Shown: positions 26,553 through 35,463, counted from the first letter of the stretch. The stretch: 64,000 nucleotides of DNA from Sulfurovum sp. UBA7648 (GCA_002483605.1 DLIG01000021.1:289759-353758); one strand, 5' to 3'. The notes: generated by a model from the sequence alone, not told the origin. Numbers and translations: made by a program.

Positions 26553-27776
26553 ATGAGAGAGCTCTATATCGGTGTGATGAGCGGTACATCGCTTGACGGC
26601 GTTGATATTGCGTTCTGTGACTTTAGCAAAGAAAAGGTCGTAGAGCTTTTGCATTTTGAGAGCTATCCGTTTGATGATGAACTGAAGTTCGATATATTAA
26701 AAGTTATAAATGGACAAACCACGCTTCATGAGATAGGCTCGATCGATGAGAGACTAGGCCGGATGTACGCTAGACACATCAGTGAGTTTTTGCAAAAACA
26801 CTCTTTTGTTCAAAAAAATATAAGAGCCATAGGGCTTCACGGCCAGACACTTTGGCATGAACCAAACGGCAAATATCCGTTTTCTATGCAGCTTGGCAAT
26901 CCAAACAGGGTTGCATATGAAACAAATATTGCCGTTGTTTGCGATATAAGAAGAAAAGATATAGCTGCCGGCGGGCAGGGTGCGCCGTTCGCTCCTGTTT
27001 TTCATAAGTTTTTATTTGGCCATTTAGGCTCAAAAGCAGCGGTTGTCAATATAGGCGGTATGGCAAATATCTCTATTTTGAATGATGAGGTTATCGGATA
27101 TGATACCGGATGCGGTAATGTTTTGATGGATGGTTGGTGCAGTAAGTATTTTGGTATTCCTTACGACAAAGACGGCAAACTTGCAAAAGAGGGTGAGCTG
27201 GATACGCAGCTTCTTGAAGAGCTTTTGAAAGATAAATATTTCAGTATGCCGCATCCAAAAAGCACAGGCAGGGAGTATTTCAATTTGGCTTGGCTGGAGG
27301 ATAAACTCTTTTGTCACAATGAACTTGTTTCAGGGTCTAAGGCGGGGATGCTGAAACAAGTTCAGCATGACAATGGACAAGTTCAGGATGACAAGGTGGA
27401 TTCCTGTCTTCGCAGGAATGACGATGAATTGTCATCTGCAGGTCTAAAACATGATATTTCCCAAGAAGATGTTCTTAGAACTTTAACAGAATTGACTGCG
27501 GCGACCATCGCAAATGAAGCTAAAAAGTTTGATAGAAAACTTTTGATGCTAAGTGGAGGTGGGGCTAAAAACAGCTTTTTAAAAGAGAGAATAACCGATC
27601 TTTTTGGCGGCGAAGTAAGAACTACTGCAGATCTTGGTTTGCGTGAAGATGCGATAGAATCAATGATGATGGCTTATTTTGCATACTTGAGAGTAAATAA
27701 TCAAAAGGCTGAGCTAAAAGGCGTAACAGGCGCAAAAGAAAACTTGATCTTAGGGGGATTGTATGAGGCAAACTAG
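26553..27776 (+). CDS. anmK: Anhydro-N-acetylmuramic acid kinase AnmK with repeat-derived insertion
   Basis: AnmK opens and phosphorylates 1,6-anhydro-MurNAc to MurNAc-6-phosphate in peptidoglycan recycling. The 407-residue protein has the family N-terminus GVMSGTSLDGVDIA, GLHGQTLWHEP, VVNIGGMANIS, DTGCGNVLMDGW, STGREYFN and LMLSGGGAKN. It is about 38 residues longer than the typical enzyme (about 370). The excess is residues 254-294, encoded by palindromic repeat sequence (27312-27435) that stays in frame between STGREYFNLAWLE and the next helix. It overlaps amgK by 14 bases. Confidence 0.95.
   Translation: MRELYIGVMSGTSLDGVDIAFCDFSKEKVVELLHFESYPFDDELKFDILKVINGQTTLHEIGSIDERLGRMYARHISEFLQKHSFVQKNIRAIGLHGQTLWHEPNGKYPFSMQLGNPNRVAYETNIAVVCDIRRKDIAAGGQGAPFAPVFHKFLFGHLGSKAAVVNIGGMANISILNDEVIGYDTGCGNVLMDGWCSKYFGIPYDKDGKLAKEGELDTQLLEELLKDKYFSMPHPKSTGREYFNLAWLEDKLFCHNELVSGSKAGMLKQVQHDNGQVQDDKVDSCLRRNDDELSSAGLKHDISQEDVLRTLTELTAATIANEAKKFDRKLLMLSGGGAKNSFLKERITDLFGGEVRTTADLGLREDAIESMMMAYFAYLRVNNQKAELKGVTGAKENLILGGLYEAN
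27312..27435 (+). repeat. Composite palindromic elements inside anmK
   Basis: Three adjoining units end in ATGAC: GTCACAATGAACTTG...CAAGTTCAGCATGAC (27312-27371), a partial unit to 27392, and one containing GGATTCCTG/CAGGAATGAC to 27422. The block keeps the reading frame and encodes residues 254-294 (including the telltale peptides MLKQVQHD and CLRRNDD). Confidence 0.8.
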
Positions 27777-28767
27777 TCATTCTGAATTTAGTTCAGAATC
27801 CAAAATTAAAGAAGAGATGCTGAAACAAGTTCAGCATGACGAGGGATGCCTTCATTGGTTAAAAAGTATCGGCTGTGGTGATGCAAAAATAGAAGTCGCT
27901 TCAAGTGATGCCAGTTTTCGCTCATACTACCGGATTTTTAAAGATGAGAAAACATACGTCCTTATGGATTCTTCAAAGCAAAAAGAGTCTTTAATCCCGT
28001 TTTTAGATATGCAAAGCAGGCTGTTTGCTGTAAGCGTCAGAGTACCTGAAGTTTTGAAAAAAGATTTAGATCTAGGATATCTTTTGTTAGAAGATCTTGG
28101 TTCGCAACACCTGTTAAATCTCATAAATTCCAAAAACCAAAAAGAGTACTACAAAAAAGCAATAGATGAGATAGCCAAAATGCAAAAAGCTGATGTGAGC
28201 GGTTTGCCGCTTTACGACAAGGAGTTTTTGAAGTTTGAGATGGATCTGTGCAATGAGTGGTATCTTAGAAAGCATTTAGGTATAGAGTTAAGCAAAGAAA
28301 AACTAGATATCCTAAACAATATCATAGAAACAATAGCCGATGAGGTTTTGGCTCAGCCGCAAGGTATTTTTGTTCATCGTGATTTTCACTCCAGAAATAT
28401 AATGGTGGGCAATAGCGGCGAGCTTGGAGTGATTGATTTTCAAGATGCCAGATGCGGCGCTTTGACATATGACTTGGTTAGTTTATTAAAAGACTGTTAT
28501 TATGAGATAGATGAAGAAACTCGCAAAGAGTTGGTTCTTTACTTCAAAGACAAAAAAGGGTTAAAAGTTGATGATGATACACTTATGCGTTGGTTTGATA
28601 TGATGGGGCTGCAAAGGCATATAAAAGTGCTTGGTATCTTTGCTAGACTTTACCATAGGGATGGCAAGGATGGATATCTAAAAGATATTCCATTGACACT
28701 TAAATATGTGCTTGAAACTGCGGCTAAATATCCTCAAACACAAAAATTGTGCGAGATATTACAATGA
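27763..28767 (+). CDS. amgK: N-acetylmuramate/N-acetylglucosamine anomeric kinase AmgK
   Basis: AmgK phosphorylates MurNAc (and GlcNAc) at C1 for MurU, bypassing de novo UDP-MurNAc synthesis. The 334-residue protein has the aminoglycoside-phosphotransferase fold: ASSDASFRSYYRI, the catalytic HRDFHSRN from H205, and GVIDFQDARCGALTYDLVSLLKD, the AmgK-specific wording. murU follows. The first about 26 residues come from a palindromic repeat (27776-27840); a second ATG at 27817, inside the repeat and after AAAGAAGAG, is an alternative start. Confidence 0.88.
   Translation: MRQTSHSEFSSESKIKEEMLKQVQHDEGCLHWLKSIGCGDAKIEVASSDASFRSYYRIFKDEKTYVLMDSSKQKESLIPFLDMQSRLFAVSVRVPEVLKKDLDLGYLLLEDLGSQHLLNLINSKNQKEYYKKAIDEIAKMQKADVSGLPLYDKEFLKFEMDLCNEWYLRKHLGIELSKEKLDILNNIIETIADEVLAQPQGIFVHRDFHSRNIMVGNSGELGVIDFQDARCGALTYDLVSLLKDCYYEIDEETRKELVLYFKDKKGLKVDDDTLMRWFDMMGLQRHIKVLGIFARLYHRDGKDGYLKDIPLTLKYVLETAAKYPQTQKLCEILQ
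27776..27840 (+). repeat. GTCAT...ATGAC palindromic element at the amgK N-terminus
   Basis: A 65-base unit with two hairpins: ATTCTGAA/TTCAGAAT at the left and GCTGAA/TTCAGC at the right. A closely related unit is at 52027-52098. It directly follows the anmK stop and is read through by amgK, encoding HSEFSSES and MLKQVQHD. Confidence 0.85.
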
Positions 28768-28780
28768 TTATATGTCGCCC

Positions 28781-28850
28781 GTCATTCCTGCGAAGGCAGG
28801 AATCCAAAAAGATTATTCAAAAGATGGATACCCGCCTTCGCGGGTATGAC
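28781..28850 (+). repeat. GTCAT...ATGAC palindromic element between amgK and murU
   Basis: A 70-base unit with two hairpins, ATTCCTGC/GCAGGAAT and ATACCCGC/GCGGGTAT, each with a CGAAG- or CTTCG-type loop. It separates amgK from murU. Confidence 0.85.
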
Positions 28851-28891
28851 GAAAAAGTGCGCTTAAATGACATAATTAATAGGATAAAAAT

Positions 28892-29560
28892 ATGAAAGCT
28901 ATGATCTTAGCAGCTGGAAGAGGTGAGAGGATGCGGCCGCTCACTGATTGCACTCCAAAACCTTTGCTTGAAGTTGGCGGTAAGCCTCTCATAGTTTGGC
29001 ATATCGAAAAACTAGCTAAGGCAGGATTTGAAGATATCGTTATCAATATTGCACATCTTGGTTTTAAGATTCCGCAAGCTCTTGGTGACGGTTCGAAATG
29101 GGGAGTTAGGCTGCATTACTCTGATGAGCAAAAAGGAGGTGAACTGGAGAGTGCAGGCGGTATTGTAAAAGCACTTCCGTTGCTTGGTGATGAGCCGTTT
29201 TTGGTAGTTAACGGTGATGTTTGGTGCGATTATGAATTTGATAGCTCATTTGAGCTTGGAGTTGGCATCTTGGCTCATTTGATATTGGTTTCAAATCCAG
29301 AGCATAATACTAAAGGTGATTTTGCTCTTAAAAAAGGATTAGTCTATGACGAAGGCAGTCCTAAATATACATTCTCAGGCATAGGATATTATTCTCCAAG
29401 TCTTTTTAAATGGCTTGAATATGGCAAAAGAGCTCTAGGGGAAGTACTCAGAGATACCATGAAACACGACTCGGTAAGCGGTGAAGTTTATAATGGGATA
29501 TGGCGAGATATAGGAACGCCCCAGAGGCTGGAAGAGATAAATAGGATTATTGGCCAGTGA
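28892..29560 (+). CDS. murU: N-acetylmuramate alpha-1-phosphate uridylyltransferase MurU
   Basis: MurU converts MurNAc-1-phosphate and UTP to UDP-MurNAc, closing the recycling shortcut that makes cells less dependent on MurA. The 222-residue nucleotidyltransferase begins MKAMILAAGRGERMRPLTD (the nucleotide-binding signature), with TPKPLLEVGGKPLI, INIAHLG and FLVVNGDVWCDYEF, wording close to Pseudomonas MurU. AGGATAAAAAT precedes the ATG. It is the third gene of anmK-amgK-murU; a repeat of 70 bases lies between it and amgK. A generic sugar-phosphate nucleotidyltransferase is the alternative. Confidence 0.88.
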   Translation: MKAMILAAGRGERMRPLTDCTPKPLLEVGGKPLIVWHIEKLAKAGFEDIVINIAHLGFKIPQALGDGSKWGVRLHYSDEQKGGELESAGGIVKALPLLGDEPFLVVNGDVWCDYEFDSSFELGVGILAHLILVSNPEHNTKGDFALKKGLVYDEGSPKYTFSGIGYYSPSLFKWLEYGKRALGEVLRDTMKHDSVSGEVYNGIWRDIGTPQRLEEINRIIGQ

Positions 29561-29626
29561 TTGTCACTGCGAGTTTTTGAAAAAAACAGCGGTAGTCCAT
29601 GATGTATATTTTTTATCGTATAACCT

Positions 29627-29758
29627 AGTCGTTATCCTCGGGCTTGACCCGGGGATCCATTTATTGTTACTAGGTTTTAGAAAAACCGTGGTAGTCCATT
29701 TTGTGCAGGATTACTTGACTTTGGTTGTATGATTGGATTCCTGCCTTCGCAGGAATGA
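29627..29758 (+). repeat. Palindromic element pair between murU and the aldo-keto reductase
   Basis: The stretch begins GTCGTTATCCTCGGG with a hairpin (ATCCTCGGG/CCCGGGGAT type) and ends GGATTCCTGCCTTCGCAGGAATGAC. Two copies of AAAAACxGxGGTAGTCCAT, about 100 bases apart (near 29582 and 29681), overlap it. The 222-base gap holds nothing else. Confidence 0.7.
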
Positions 29759-29782
29759 CAGGAAAGATGAAATATTTATTTT

Positions 29783-30799
29783 TTAACCCATCGGGTACAT
29801 GATCTCTTTTTGAATACCAGCTATTTTACTCATAGTCTCAGCGCTAAGATCTATATCCATAGCATCCAGAGACGGTTTTAGCTGCTCTACGCTTGTAGTG
29901 CCTATGATAGTAGAGGCTACAAAATCAAAGTTTTTGGAATAAGCGACTGCCAAAGTAACAGGGTGCATGCCGATCTCATGTGAAAGCTCAAGATATTTTG
30001 CGGTTGATGCTAAGCTCTTTTCATTTACAAATCTTGCTGCTTGAGCTCTAACTCTGCCATTTTTATCACTCATATACGTTGCATATCTGCCTTTATCAAC
30101 AAATTGTTGATTGTATTTGCCGCTAAGCACACCACCCGCTATCGGTGAATATGGAAGCAAAGAGATAGATTCTTGTCTGCATACATCGGCAAGTTCATCA
30201 AGGAATCTAGGATTGTTTAAAGAAAAGTTGTTTTGGATACTTTCAAATCGTGAGATGCCAAGCCTTTTTGATGTTTCATTGGCTTTTGTAAGTCCATATG
30301 CACTGTCGTTCGATGTGCCGATGTATCTGACCTTTCCTTCCTTTACAAGCTCATCAAATGCTACCAAACTCTCTTCAATTGGAACAACAGTGTCCGGCCA
30401 ATGCATTTGATAGAGATCTATATAGTCTGTTTGAAGTCGTTTCAAGCTTCCTTCTATGGCTCTTTTGATATGAAATCTATCTATTGCCGTCAGTCCATGA
30501 CGGATCGGCGGGACAAACCACCCGTTTGCTGCACCTGCGACTTTGGTTGCCAAGATGATGGAGTCTCTAGGTTTGGTTTTTAGCCATTTGCCTACCCATT
30601 CTTCGGTCAATCCTGCAAGTTTCGCAGATGGCGGAACTGGATAAAGCTCGGCAGTGTCAAAAAGGTTTATTCCTCTCTCATATGCCATATCCATTATCTT
30701 GAAAGCTTCTTTTTCATCGCATTGCGTGCCAAATGTCATTGTGCCCATCGCAATGGATGATACTCTAAGTCCGCTTTTGCCTATATATCTGTATTGCAT
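29783..30799 (-). CDS. Aldo/keto reductase
   Basis: A 338-residue NADPH-dependent (beta/alpha)8-barrel reductase. It has the family pattern GTMTFGTQCDEKEAF, GINLFDTAELYP (catalytic D and Y), ILATKVAG (K), DLYQMHWPD (H), and RYIGTSNDSAYGL. It resembles the YajO/Tas or AKR11/12 type. The substrate is unknown. It follows the HAD phosphatase gene with a two-base gap and AAAGGAT just upstream, so the two are co-transcribed leftwards. Confidence 0.92.
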   Translation of the reverse strand: MQYRYIGKSGLRVSSIAMGTMTFGTQCDEKEAFKIMDMAYERGINLFDTAELYPVPPSAKLAGLTEEWVGKWLKTKPRDSIILATKVAGAANGWFVPPIRHGLTAIDRFHIKRAIEGSLKRLQTDYIDLYQMHWPDTVVPIEESLVAFDELVKEGKVRYIGTSNDSAYGLTKANETSKRLGISRFESIQNNFSLNNPRFLDELADVCRQESISLLPYSPIAGGVLSGKYNQQFVDKGRYATYMSDKNGRVRAQAARFVNEKSLASTAKYLELSHEIGMHPVTLAVAYSKNFDFVASTIIGTTSVEQLKPSLDAMDIDLSAETMSKIAGIQKEIMYPMG

Positions 30800-30801
30800 T
30801 T

Positions 30802-31629
30802 TTATCCTTTGATAAATCGAGATAAGTATTTTGCTACTGCATCTTCGTCATTGGTGTGGGGCAATACTATGGATGCCACTGTTTTGACTTCGTCGAGAGC
30901 ATTTTGCACTGCTACGCTAGTGTTGGCAAGCTTAAACATTTCTATATCATTGACACTGTCGCCAAATACTGTCAAATTTGCTATATCATGACCCAAATAT
31001 GAAGTCACGGTTTTTAGAGCATGAGATTTGTCTCCATGGGGATGCAAGATAGTTAGGAACCATCCCCCTCCGTAATTTTCTGGAGAGAGTTTGTACTCTA
31101 CTGTGTCGCCAAATATATCTTTTAAATGCTCAGTTAGCGGTTTTAGGACTTCGTAAGATCCGAAATATACGACTTTTAAGACTCTATTCATTGCCCTTAT
31201 CGGGTCTTGAAGCGATAATCTAGGGTCATTTTTATAATTTAATAGAACCTCTGATTGATGTTCATTGAGCACTTTTGGATACCAAAAAAGCTCTTCTATG
31301 CTATTGTCTTGCAATCCTATCACAAATGGATAGATGCCAAGCTTCGCACCCTCGCCAATGATCATATCACTAATATCTTTTGTTAGAAGTTTGAGATCTA
31401 TTATCTCTTTATCCGGTGTGACTACCATGCTTCCGTCCAATAGTATCATAGGCGCATCCAGCTTCAATTCGCACAAAAACTCTTTGACCTTGTGAAAGCT
31501 TCTAGCAGTTGCTATAGAGAGTATGGCATGCTCGTTTAATTCATTCCATATTTTGGCAGTATATGGGCTGATGGTTTGGTCACTTCGAAGCAATGTGTGG
31601 TCTAAGTCTGTTATAAATAACGGTTTCAT
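30802..31629 (-). CDS. HAD-IIB (Cof-type) phosphatase
   Basis: A 275-residue haloacid dehalogenase-type phosphatase, subfamily IIB. Motif I is FITDLDHTLL (nucleophile D9 and D11), motif II the serine/threonine in LSIATARS, motif III the lysine in HGDKSHAL, and motif IV GDSVNDIEMF. Cof-type enzymes dephosphorylate sugar phosphates or cofactors such as FMN or PLP. The ATG has AAAGAG upstream. It heads a two-gene unit with the aldo-keto reductase. Confidence 0.92.
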   Translation of the reverse strand: MKPLFITDLDHTLLRSDQTISPYTAKIWNELNEHAILSIATARSFHKVKEFLCELKLDAPMILLDGSMVVTPDKEIIDLKLLTKDISDMIIGEGAKLGIYPFVIGLQDNSIEELFWYPKVLNEHQSEVLLNYKNDPRLSLQDPIRAMNRVLKVVYFGSYEVLKPLTEHLKDIFGDTVEYKLSPENYGGGWFLTILHPHGDKSHALKTVTSYLGHDIANLTVFGDSVNDIEMFKLANTSVAVQNALDEVKTVASIVLPHTNDEDAVAKYLSRFIKG

Positions 31630-31741
31630 TTATCTCTTTATTTTTTTGCAAAGTATAGCAAACTAGATAGAAAAATGCAATTTTAAGTTCATTTAAGTAG
31701 GCATAGCGATACAATTATTTATAAAAATCAAAGGAGTTTTG

Positions 31742-32191
31742 ATGAGATTGCTTGGAAATATTCTTTGGCATATTCCATTTTTAGGTTTTGTAGACGCTAT
31801 CATAGTTTATCTATTTGGCCTATTGTTGACGATCACGGTCGTAGCCGCACCGATCGGATTGGGGTTAATGGAGTATGGCAAATTCCTTTTTGCTCCTTTT
31901 AGCTATTCAATGATAAGCAAATCGGATTTGAATATAGATCAAAATCCGATATGGCAAGGATACTCTTTTATAATTATGATCATTTACTTGCCGTTTGGTT
32001 TGTTTATGGCAATTGTTGGAATATTTCAAGCTATTGGACTCGCACTTACTATAGTCGGTATTCCTGTTGCACTAGTAGTTGTAAAATCACTCACAACTTA
32101 TCTCAATCCTGTAAATAAAAAATGTGTTCCGGTTGATGTTGTTTTAGAAATAGATAGAAGAAAAGCCCGAGAAGAGATCGATAGATATTGA
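31742..32191 (+). CDS. YccF-like inner-membrane protein
   Basis: A 149-residue membrane protein with about three to four hydrophobic segments. It resembles the YccF-domain family: N-terminal LGNILWHIPFLGFVDAIIVYLFGLLLTITVVAAPIGLGLMEYGKFLFAPFSYSM, then a second hydrophobic half with LTIVGIPVALVVVKS. It ends in a charged cytoplasmic tail. AAAGGAG five bases upstream fixes the ATG at 31742. The function is unknown. Confidence 0.72.
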   Translation: MRLLGNILWHIPFLGFVDAIIVYLFGLLLTITVVAAPIGLGLMEYGKFLFAPFSYSMISKSDLNIDQNPIWQGYSFIIMIIYLPFGLFMAIVGIFQAIGLALTIVGIPVALVVVKSLTTYLNPVNKKCVPVDVVLEIDRRKAREEIDRY

Positions 32192-32339
32192 AAATGCCAG
32201 TACAATAAAACCGCTTCTTTTGGTATAATATTTTATAATATCTTATAAAATATTTATTTTATTTAAATATATAAGTTTTTATACTTTTTAAAGCTTTGCT
32301 GCTATATGATTTGGTAATACCATTTATAAGGAGTTGATT

Positions 32340-32816
32340 ATGGTTATAAAATTATCAAATTTGCTTATTGCCGGAGCTTTAAGCTTAGTTCCTTTGTACG
32401 GTGTCGAATATGACGGCGAAAAAAGCTATATGATCGAAACTAAATATGATATATGTGTGGTTGCACCCCAAGTTGATGAAGCTGTTGCTAAAGGCGTCAA
32501 GGTCATTGATGCAGATAAAGCAAAGGGTTTATATGATCAAAAGGCATATTTTTATGATGCCCGCGACAAGCGGCATTATACTAAAGAGCATATAAAAGGA
32601 GCTAAACAGGTATATTTCGATCTATCAAAAGCCGAATACATTGTAGCTCACTTGCCGTCAGACAAAGATGAAGCGCTTGTTTTTTATTGCTACGGCGAGT
32701 CGTGTGCAAATTCATATGAAGCTGCTTTGGCAGTAAGAAAACTTGGATACAAAAATATCTATTGGCTTATAAACGGATTTTCAGAATGGAAAGAAAAAGG
32801 ATACCCGCTAGAGTAA
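32340..32816 (+). CDS. Exported single-domain rhodanese-like protein
   Basis: A 158-residue protein with a signal peptide (MVIKLSNLLIAGALSLVPLYG) and one rhodanese domain. The domain has the pattern YFYDARDKRHYTKEHIKGAKQVYFD, the active-site loop CYGESCANSYEAA with a catalytic cysteine, and INGFSEWKEKGYPLE. It would act in the periplasm as a sulfurtransferase or sulfane-sulfur carrier, which fits a sulfur-oxidising lifestyle, although that is inference. AAGGAG precedes the ATG by six bases. Confidence 0.88.
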   Translation: MVIKLSNLLIAGALSLVPLYGVEYDGEKSYMIETKYDICVVAPQVDEAVAKGVKVIDADKAKGLYDQKAYFYDARDKRHYTKEHIKGAKQVYFDLSKAEYIVAHLPSDKDEALVFYCYGESCANSYEAALAVRKLGYKNIYWLINGFSEWKEKGYPLE

Positions 32817-32835
32817 CCTTGCTATAAAAGTACCG

Positions 32836-33723
32836 CTATGAAATAAACAAAATCAGTTTATACAATAACGGTATCGTTATAAGAGATACTACTATACCGT
32901 ATCCTACCAGAGCAGCGCTCAGCCTCGGGGCAAAACCTGCATGGATAGCTAGGGCTCCTGCGGTGATCATAGGAGGCATAGAGGCTTCGAGCAGTGTCAC
33001 GGTTGCTGTCATATTGTGTATATCCAAAACTGTAAATGCCCCGATAGCTATCAGCGGTATCAGCACCAATTTCAACAAAAGTGCTTTGGTAAAAATGGCT
33101 TTATCATCACCTAGCCTAAGCTGCATAGAAAAACCTACACTGATCAAGGCAAGCGGCACCAAAGTGTGCGAGAGCAGTTCTATGTATGGCATGGTAATTT
33201 GCGGCATAGAGCCTGCAATGGAAGCAAATACCAGGGCTATAAACGGCGGGAAAAAGAGTATTTTTTTTGCAATTACGGAGATATTGATCTTTTCTCCGCT
33301 GAAATATCCGACTATAAATGCTCCATAGGTCGAGAGCATTAAAAAGCTGCCTAATTGGTCATAAACGATCGCGTATTGTATCGCTTCTTTACCGATGACG
33401 GCTTCTAGCATAGGAAAGCCGAAAAATGACGTATTTCCAAGAGGAATGAGCAATAAAAGAGCAGCAAGCATATTGCGCGGCTGATGCCTAAAAAACAAAA
33501 AAACCAATAATACTGACAATGCCAAAACGGACCACGGTGTGACAACTGCTATCCATAATGAGTTGTTAAATTCAATATTTGGAACTTGCAAAAGAATAGT
33601 AGCGGGAAATGAAATATATATGACAAACAGATTGAGGCTTTTGCCAAAATCTTCGGGAAATTTGGCAAACCTAAGGGAATATCCAATGATAAGTAAAATT
33701 AGAATAAATAATATCTGCACCAT
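32836..33723 (-). CDS. AEC-family (auxin efflux carrier-like) transporter
   Basis: A 295-residue membrane protein with about ten helices. The pattern is typical of AEC/PF03547 permeases: an N-terminal five-helix block (FAKFPEDFGKSLNLFVIYISFPATIL), a middle with GNTSFFGFPMLEAVIGKEAIQYAIVYDQLG, and C-terminal LLEASMPPMITAGALAIHAGF. Bacterial members export or import organic acids such as malate. It begins one base after the ygiQ stop, so the two share a transcript. Confidence 0.88.
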   Translation of the reverse strand: MVQILFILILLIIGYSLRFAKFPEDFGKSLNLFVIYISFPATILLQVPNIEFNNSLWIAVVTPWSVLALSVLLVFLFFRHQPRNMLAALLLLIPLGNTSFFGFPMLEAVIGKEAIQYAIVYDQLGSFLMLSTYGAFIVGYFSGEKINISVIAKKILFFPPFIALVFASIAGSMPQITMPYIELLSHTLVPLALISVGFSMQLRLGDDKAIFTKALLLKLVLIPLIAIGAFTVLDIHNMTATVTLLEASMPPMITAGALAIHAGFAPRLSAALVGYGIVVSLITIPLLYKLILFIS

Positions 33724-33724
33724 G

Positions 33725-35452
33725 TTAACTCGAAAAACCGCTCCCTGAAAAATTATCTTTTGCTATGATTATAGACTTTTGTTTCTCTTTTTTAGCCATA
33801 TCTTTTTCTACAAATATAGGCTTTCTGGTTTTTGGATCAAGCCCTGTATAATACATTACAGCTGAATAAGTACCAGGTGTGGGGGTGAATACTTGGGCTT
33901 GTTCGGGGTTGATGCGAAGCTCTTTGGTGGTAAAGTTTTTTAAGCTTTGCATATCTCGTTCACTGCATCCAGGGTGTGCTGCGATGAGATAATATGTGAG
34001 AAACTGTTTTTTGTCTTGTTTTTTATTGATATCGTCAAACATCTTTTTAAATTCGATAAGGCTTTGTTTGCCTGGTTTGCCCATGAGTCTAAGCACATTA
34101 TCTTCGGTATGTTCCGGGGCTATTTTCATTTGTCCTGATATATGATGGGCTAGAAGCTCTCGCAGATAAGTCTGTCCATGTGCTTTATCCTTGGCTATGA
34201 TATCGTATCTGATACCTGATGCTACGAAAGTTTTTTTGATACCCTTTATTTTTCTGACACTTCTCATAAGAGATATGAGCCTGGCATGATTTGGTTTCAT
34301 TGCTTTGCAAAGCCTTTTATGATCAACACATCTTTGGTGTTCGCAAGTACCGTGTTTTAGTTTTTTATCACACTCATATCCGTACATATTTGCACTTGCT
34401 CCTCCAAGATCGGAAATGATGCCTTTGAAATCTTTATCTTGTGTAAAACTTGTTGCCTCGGCGATGATCGAAGCTTCGCTTCTTGTACGTATAGTGCGTC
34501 CTTGATGTACTCCTATGGCACAAAAGTTGCATTCACCCCAGCATCCGTGATGAGTAGTGATGGAATAACTTATAGTTTCCATGCATTTTACCTTGCCGTT
34601 TTGGGCATAGTATGGGTGAAGTTTTCTAGTATATGGCAGAGCCGATACGGCGTCCATTTCCGATTCTTTTAAATATCTGCATGGAGGATTTTGGATGAGG
34701 TATCTAGAGCCTACTCTTTGGCAAAGTCCTTTTGCGCTCAGAGGATCATTGTTGTTGTAAAACAGATCAAAGAGATCTATATATCTCTCTTTTTTTTCTA
34801 AACATTCTTCATGTGAGGGCAAAGAGATATATTCTTGCTTTTGGGTATCTGATATATAGCATATACCGCGAATATCTTTAGTATCATGGCCATTTTGCAA
34901 AGCAGCAGCCAATTCTTTGATAGCTTCTTCGCCCATGCCGTAAATGAGATAATCGGCTTTGGAGTCAAAAAGGACAGGTTTGCGCAGATTGTTGCTCCAA
35001 TAGTCATAATGCGTAACACGCCTCAGGCTAGCTTCAATGCCGCCAAGAACTATCGGAACTGTATTTTTGAAATATTGTCTTATGAGATTTGTGTAGACTA
35101 GCACAGCTCTATCGGGACGGCGGTTGTTGATCCCGCCGGGGGTATAATCATCGATATTACGAAATTTTTTAGTTGCAGTATAATTGGCTACCATAGAGTC
35201 CACGCTGCCGCCGCTTACTCCCCAAAAGAGTTTAGGTTCGCCGAGTCTCTTGATATCAATATCACTTTTTGTATCCGGTTGGGCAATGATACCCACCTTA
35301 AATCCTAGAGATTCAAGTATCCGTCCAACGACGGCTACCCCGATATATGGGGAGTCTATATAGGTATCACCGCTAATTAATATGACATCGCATTGATCCC
35401 ATCCCAACGTTCTCATCTCTTGAGGTGTAGTGGGTAAGAACTTGGTATGCAT
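33725..35452 (-). CDS. YgiQ-family radical SAM protein
   Basis: A 575-residue UPF0313/YgiQ protein. A B12-binding-like N-terminal part (DVILISGDTYIDSPYIGVAVVGRILE) is followed by the radical SAM cluster CWGECNFCAIG near residue 305 (CxxxCxxC) and the C-terminal DUF3362-like part (PEHTEDNVLRLMGKP, YLIAAHPGCSERDM, QVFTPTPGTYSAVMYYTGLDP). The reaction is unknown. The stop of the helicase gene lies 11 bases upstream. Confidence 0.92.
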   Translation of the reverse strand: MHTKFLPTTPQEMRTLGWDQCDVILISGDTYIDSPYIGVAVVGRILESLGFKVGIIAQPDTKSDIDIKRLGEPKLFWGVSGGSVDSMVANYTATKKFRNIDDYTPGGINNRRPDRAVLVYTNLIRQYFKNTVPIVLGGIEASLRRVTHYDYWSNNLRKPVLFDSKADYLIYGMGEEAIKELAAALQNGHDTKDIRGICYISDTQKQEYISLPSHEECLEKKERYIDLFDLFYNNNDPLSAKGLCQRVGSRYLIQNPPCRYLKESEMDAVSALPYTRKLHPYYAQNGKVKCMETISYSITTHHGCWGECNFCAIGVHQGRTIRTRSEASIIAEATSFTQDKDFKGIISDLGGASANMYGYECDKKLKHGTCEHQRCVDHKRLCKAMKPNHARLISLMRSVRKIKGIKKTFVASGIRYDIIAKDKAHGQTYLRELLAHHISGQMKIAPEHTEDNVLRLMGKPGKQSLIEFKKMFDDINKKQDKKQFLTYYLIAAHPGCSERDMQSLKNFTTKELRINPEQAQVFTPTPGTYSAVMYYTGLDPKTRKPIFVEKDMAKKEKQKSIIIAKDNFSGSGFSS

Positions 35453-35463
35453 CGCAGTCTATA

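Noticed and set aside
26553..27776. anmK as a pseudogene because of the repeat insertion
   Set aside because: The insertion keeps the frame and all conserved blocks on both sides are intact.
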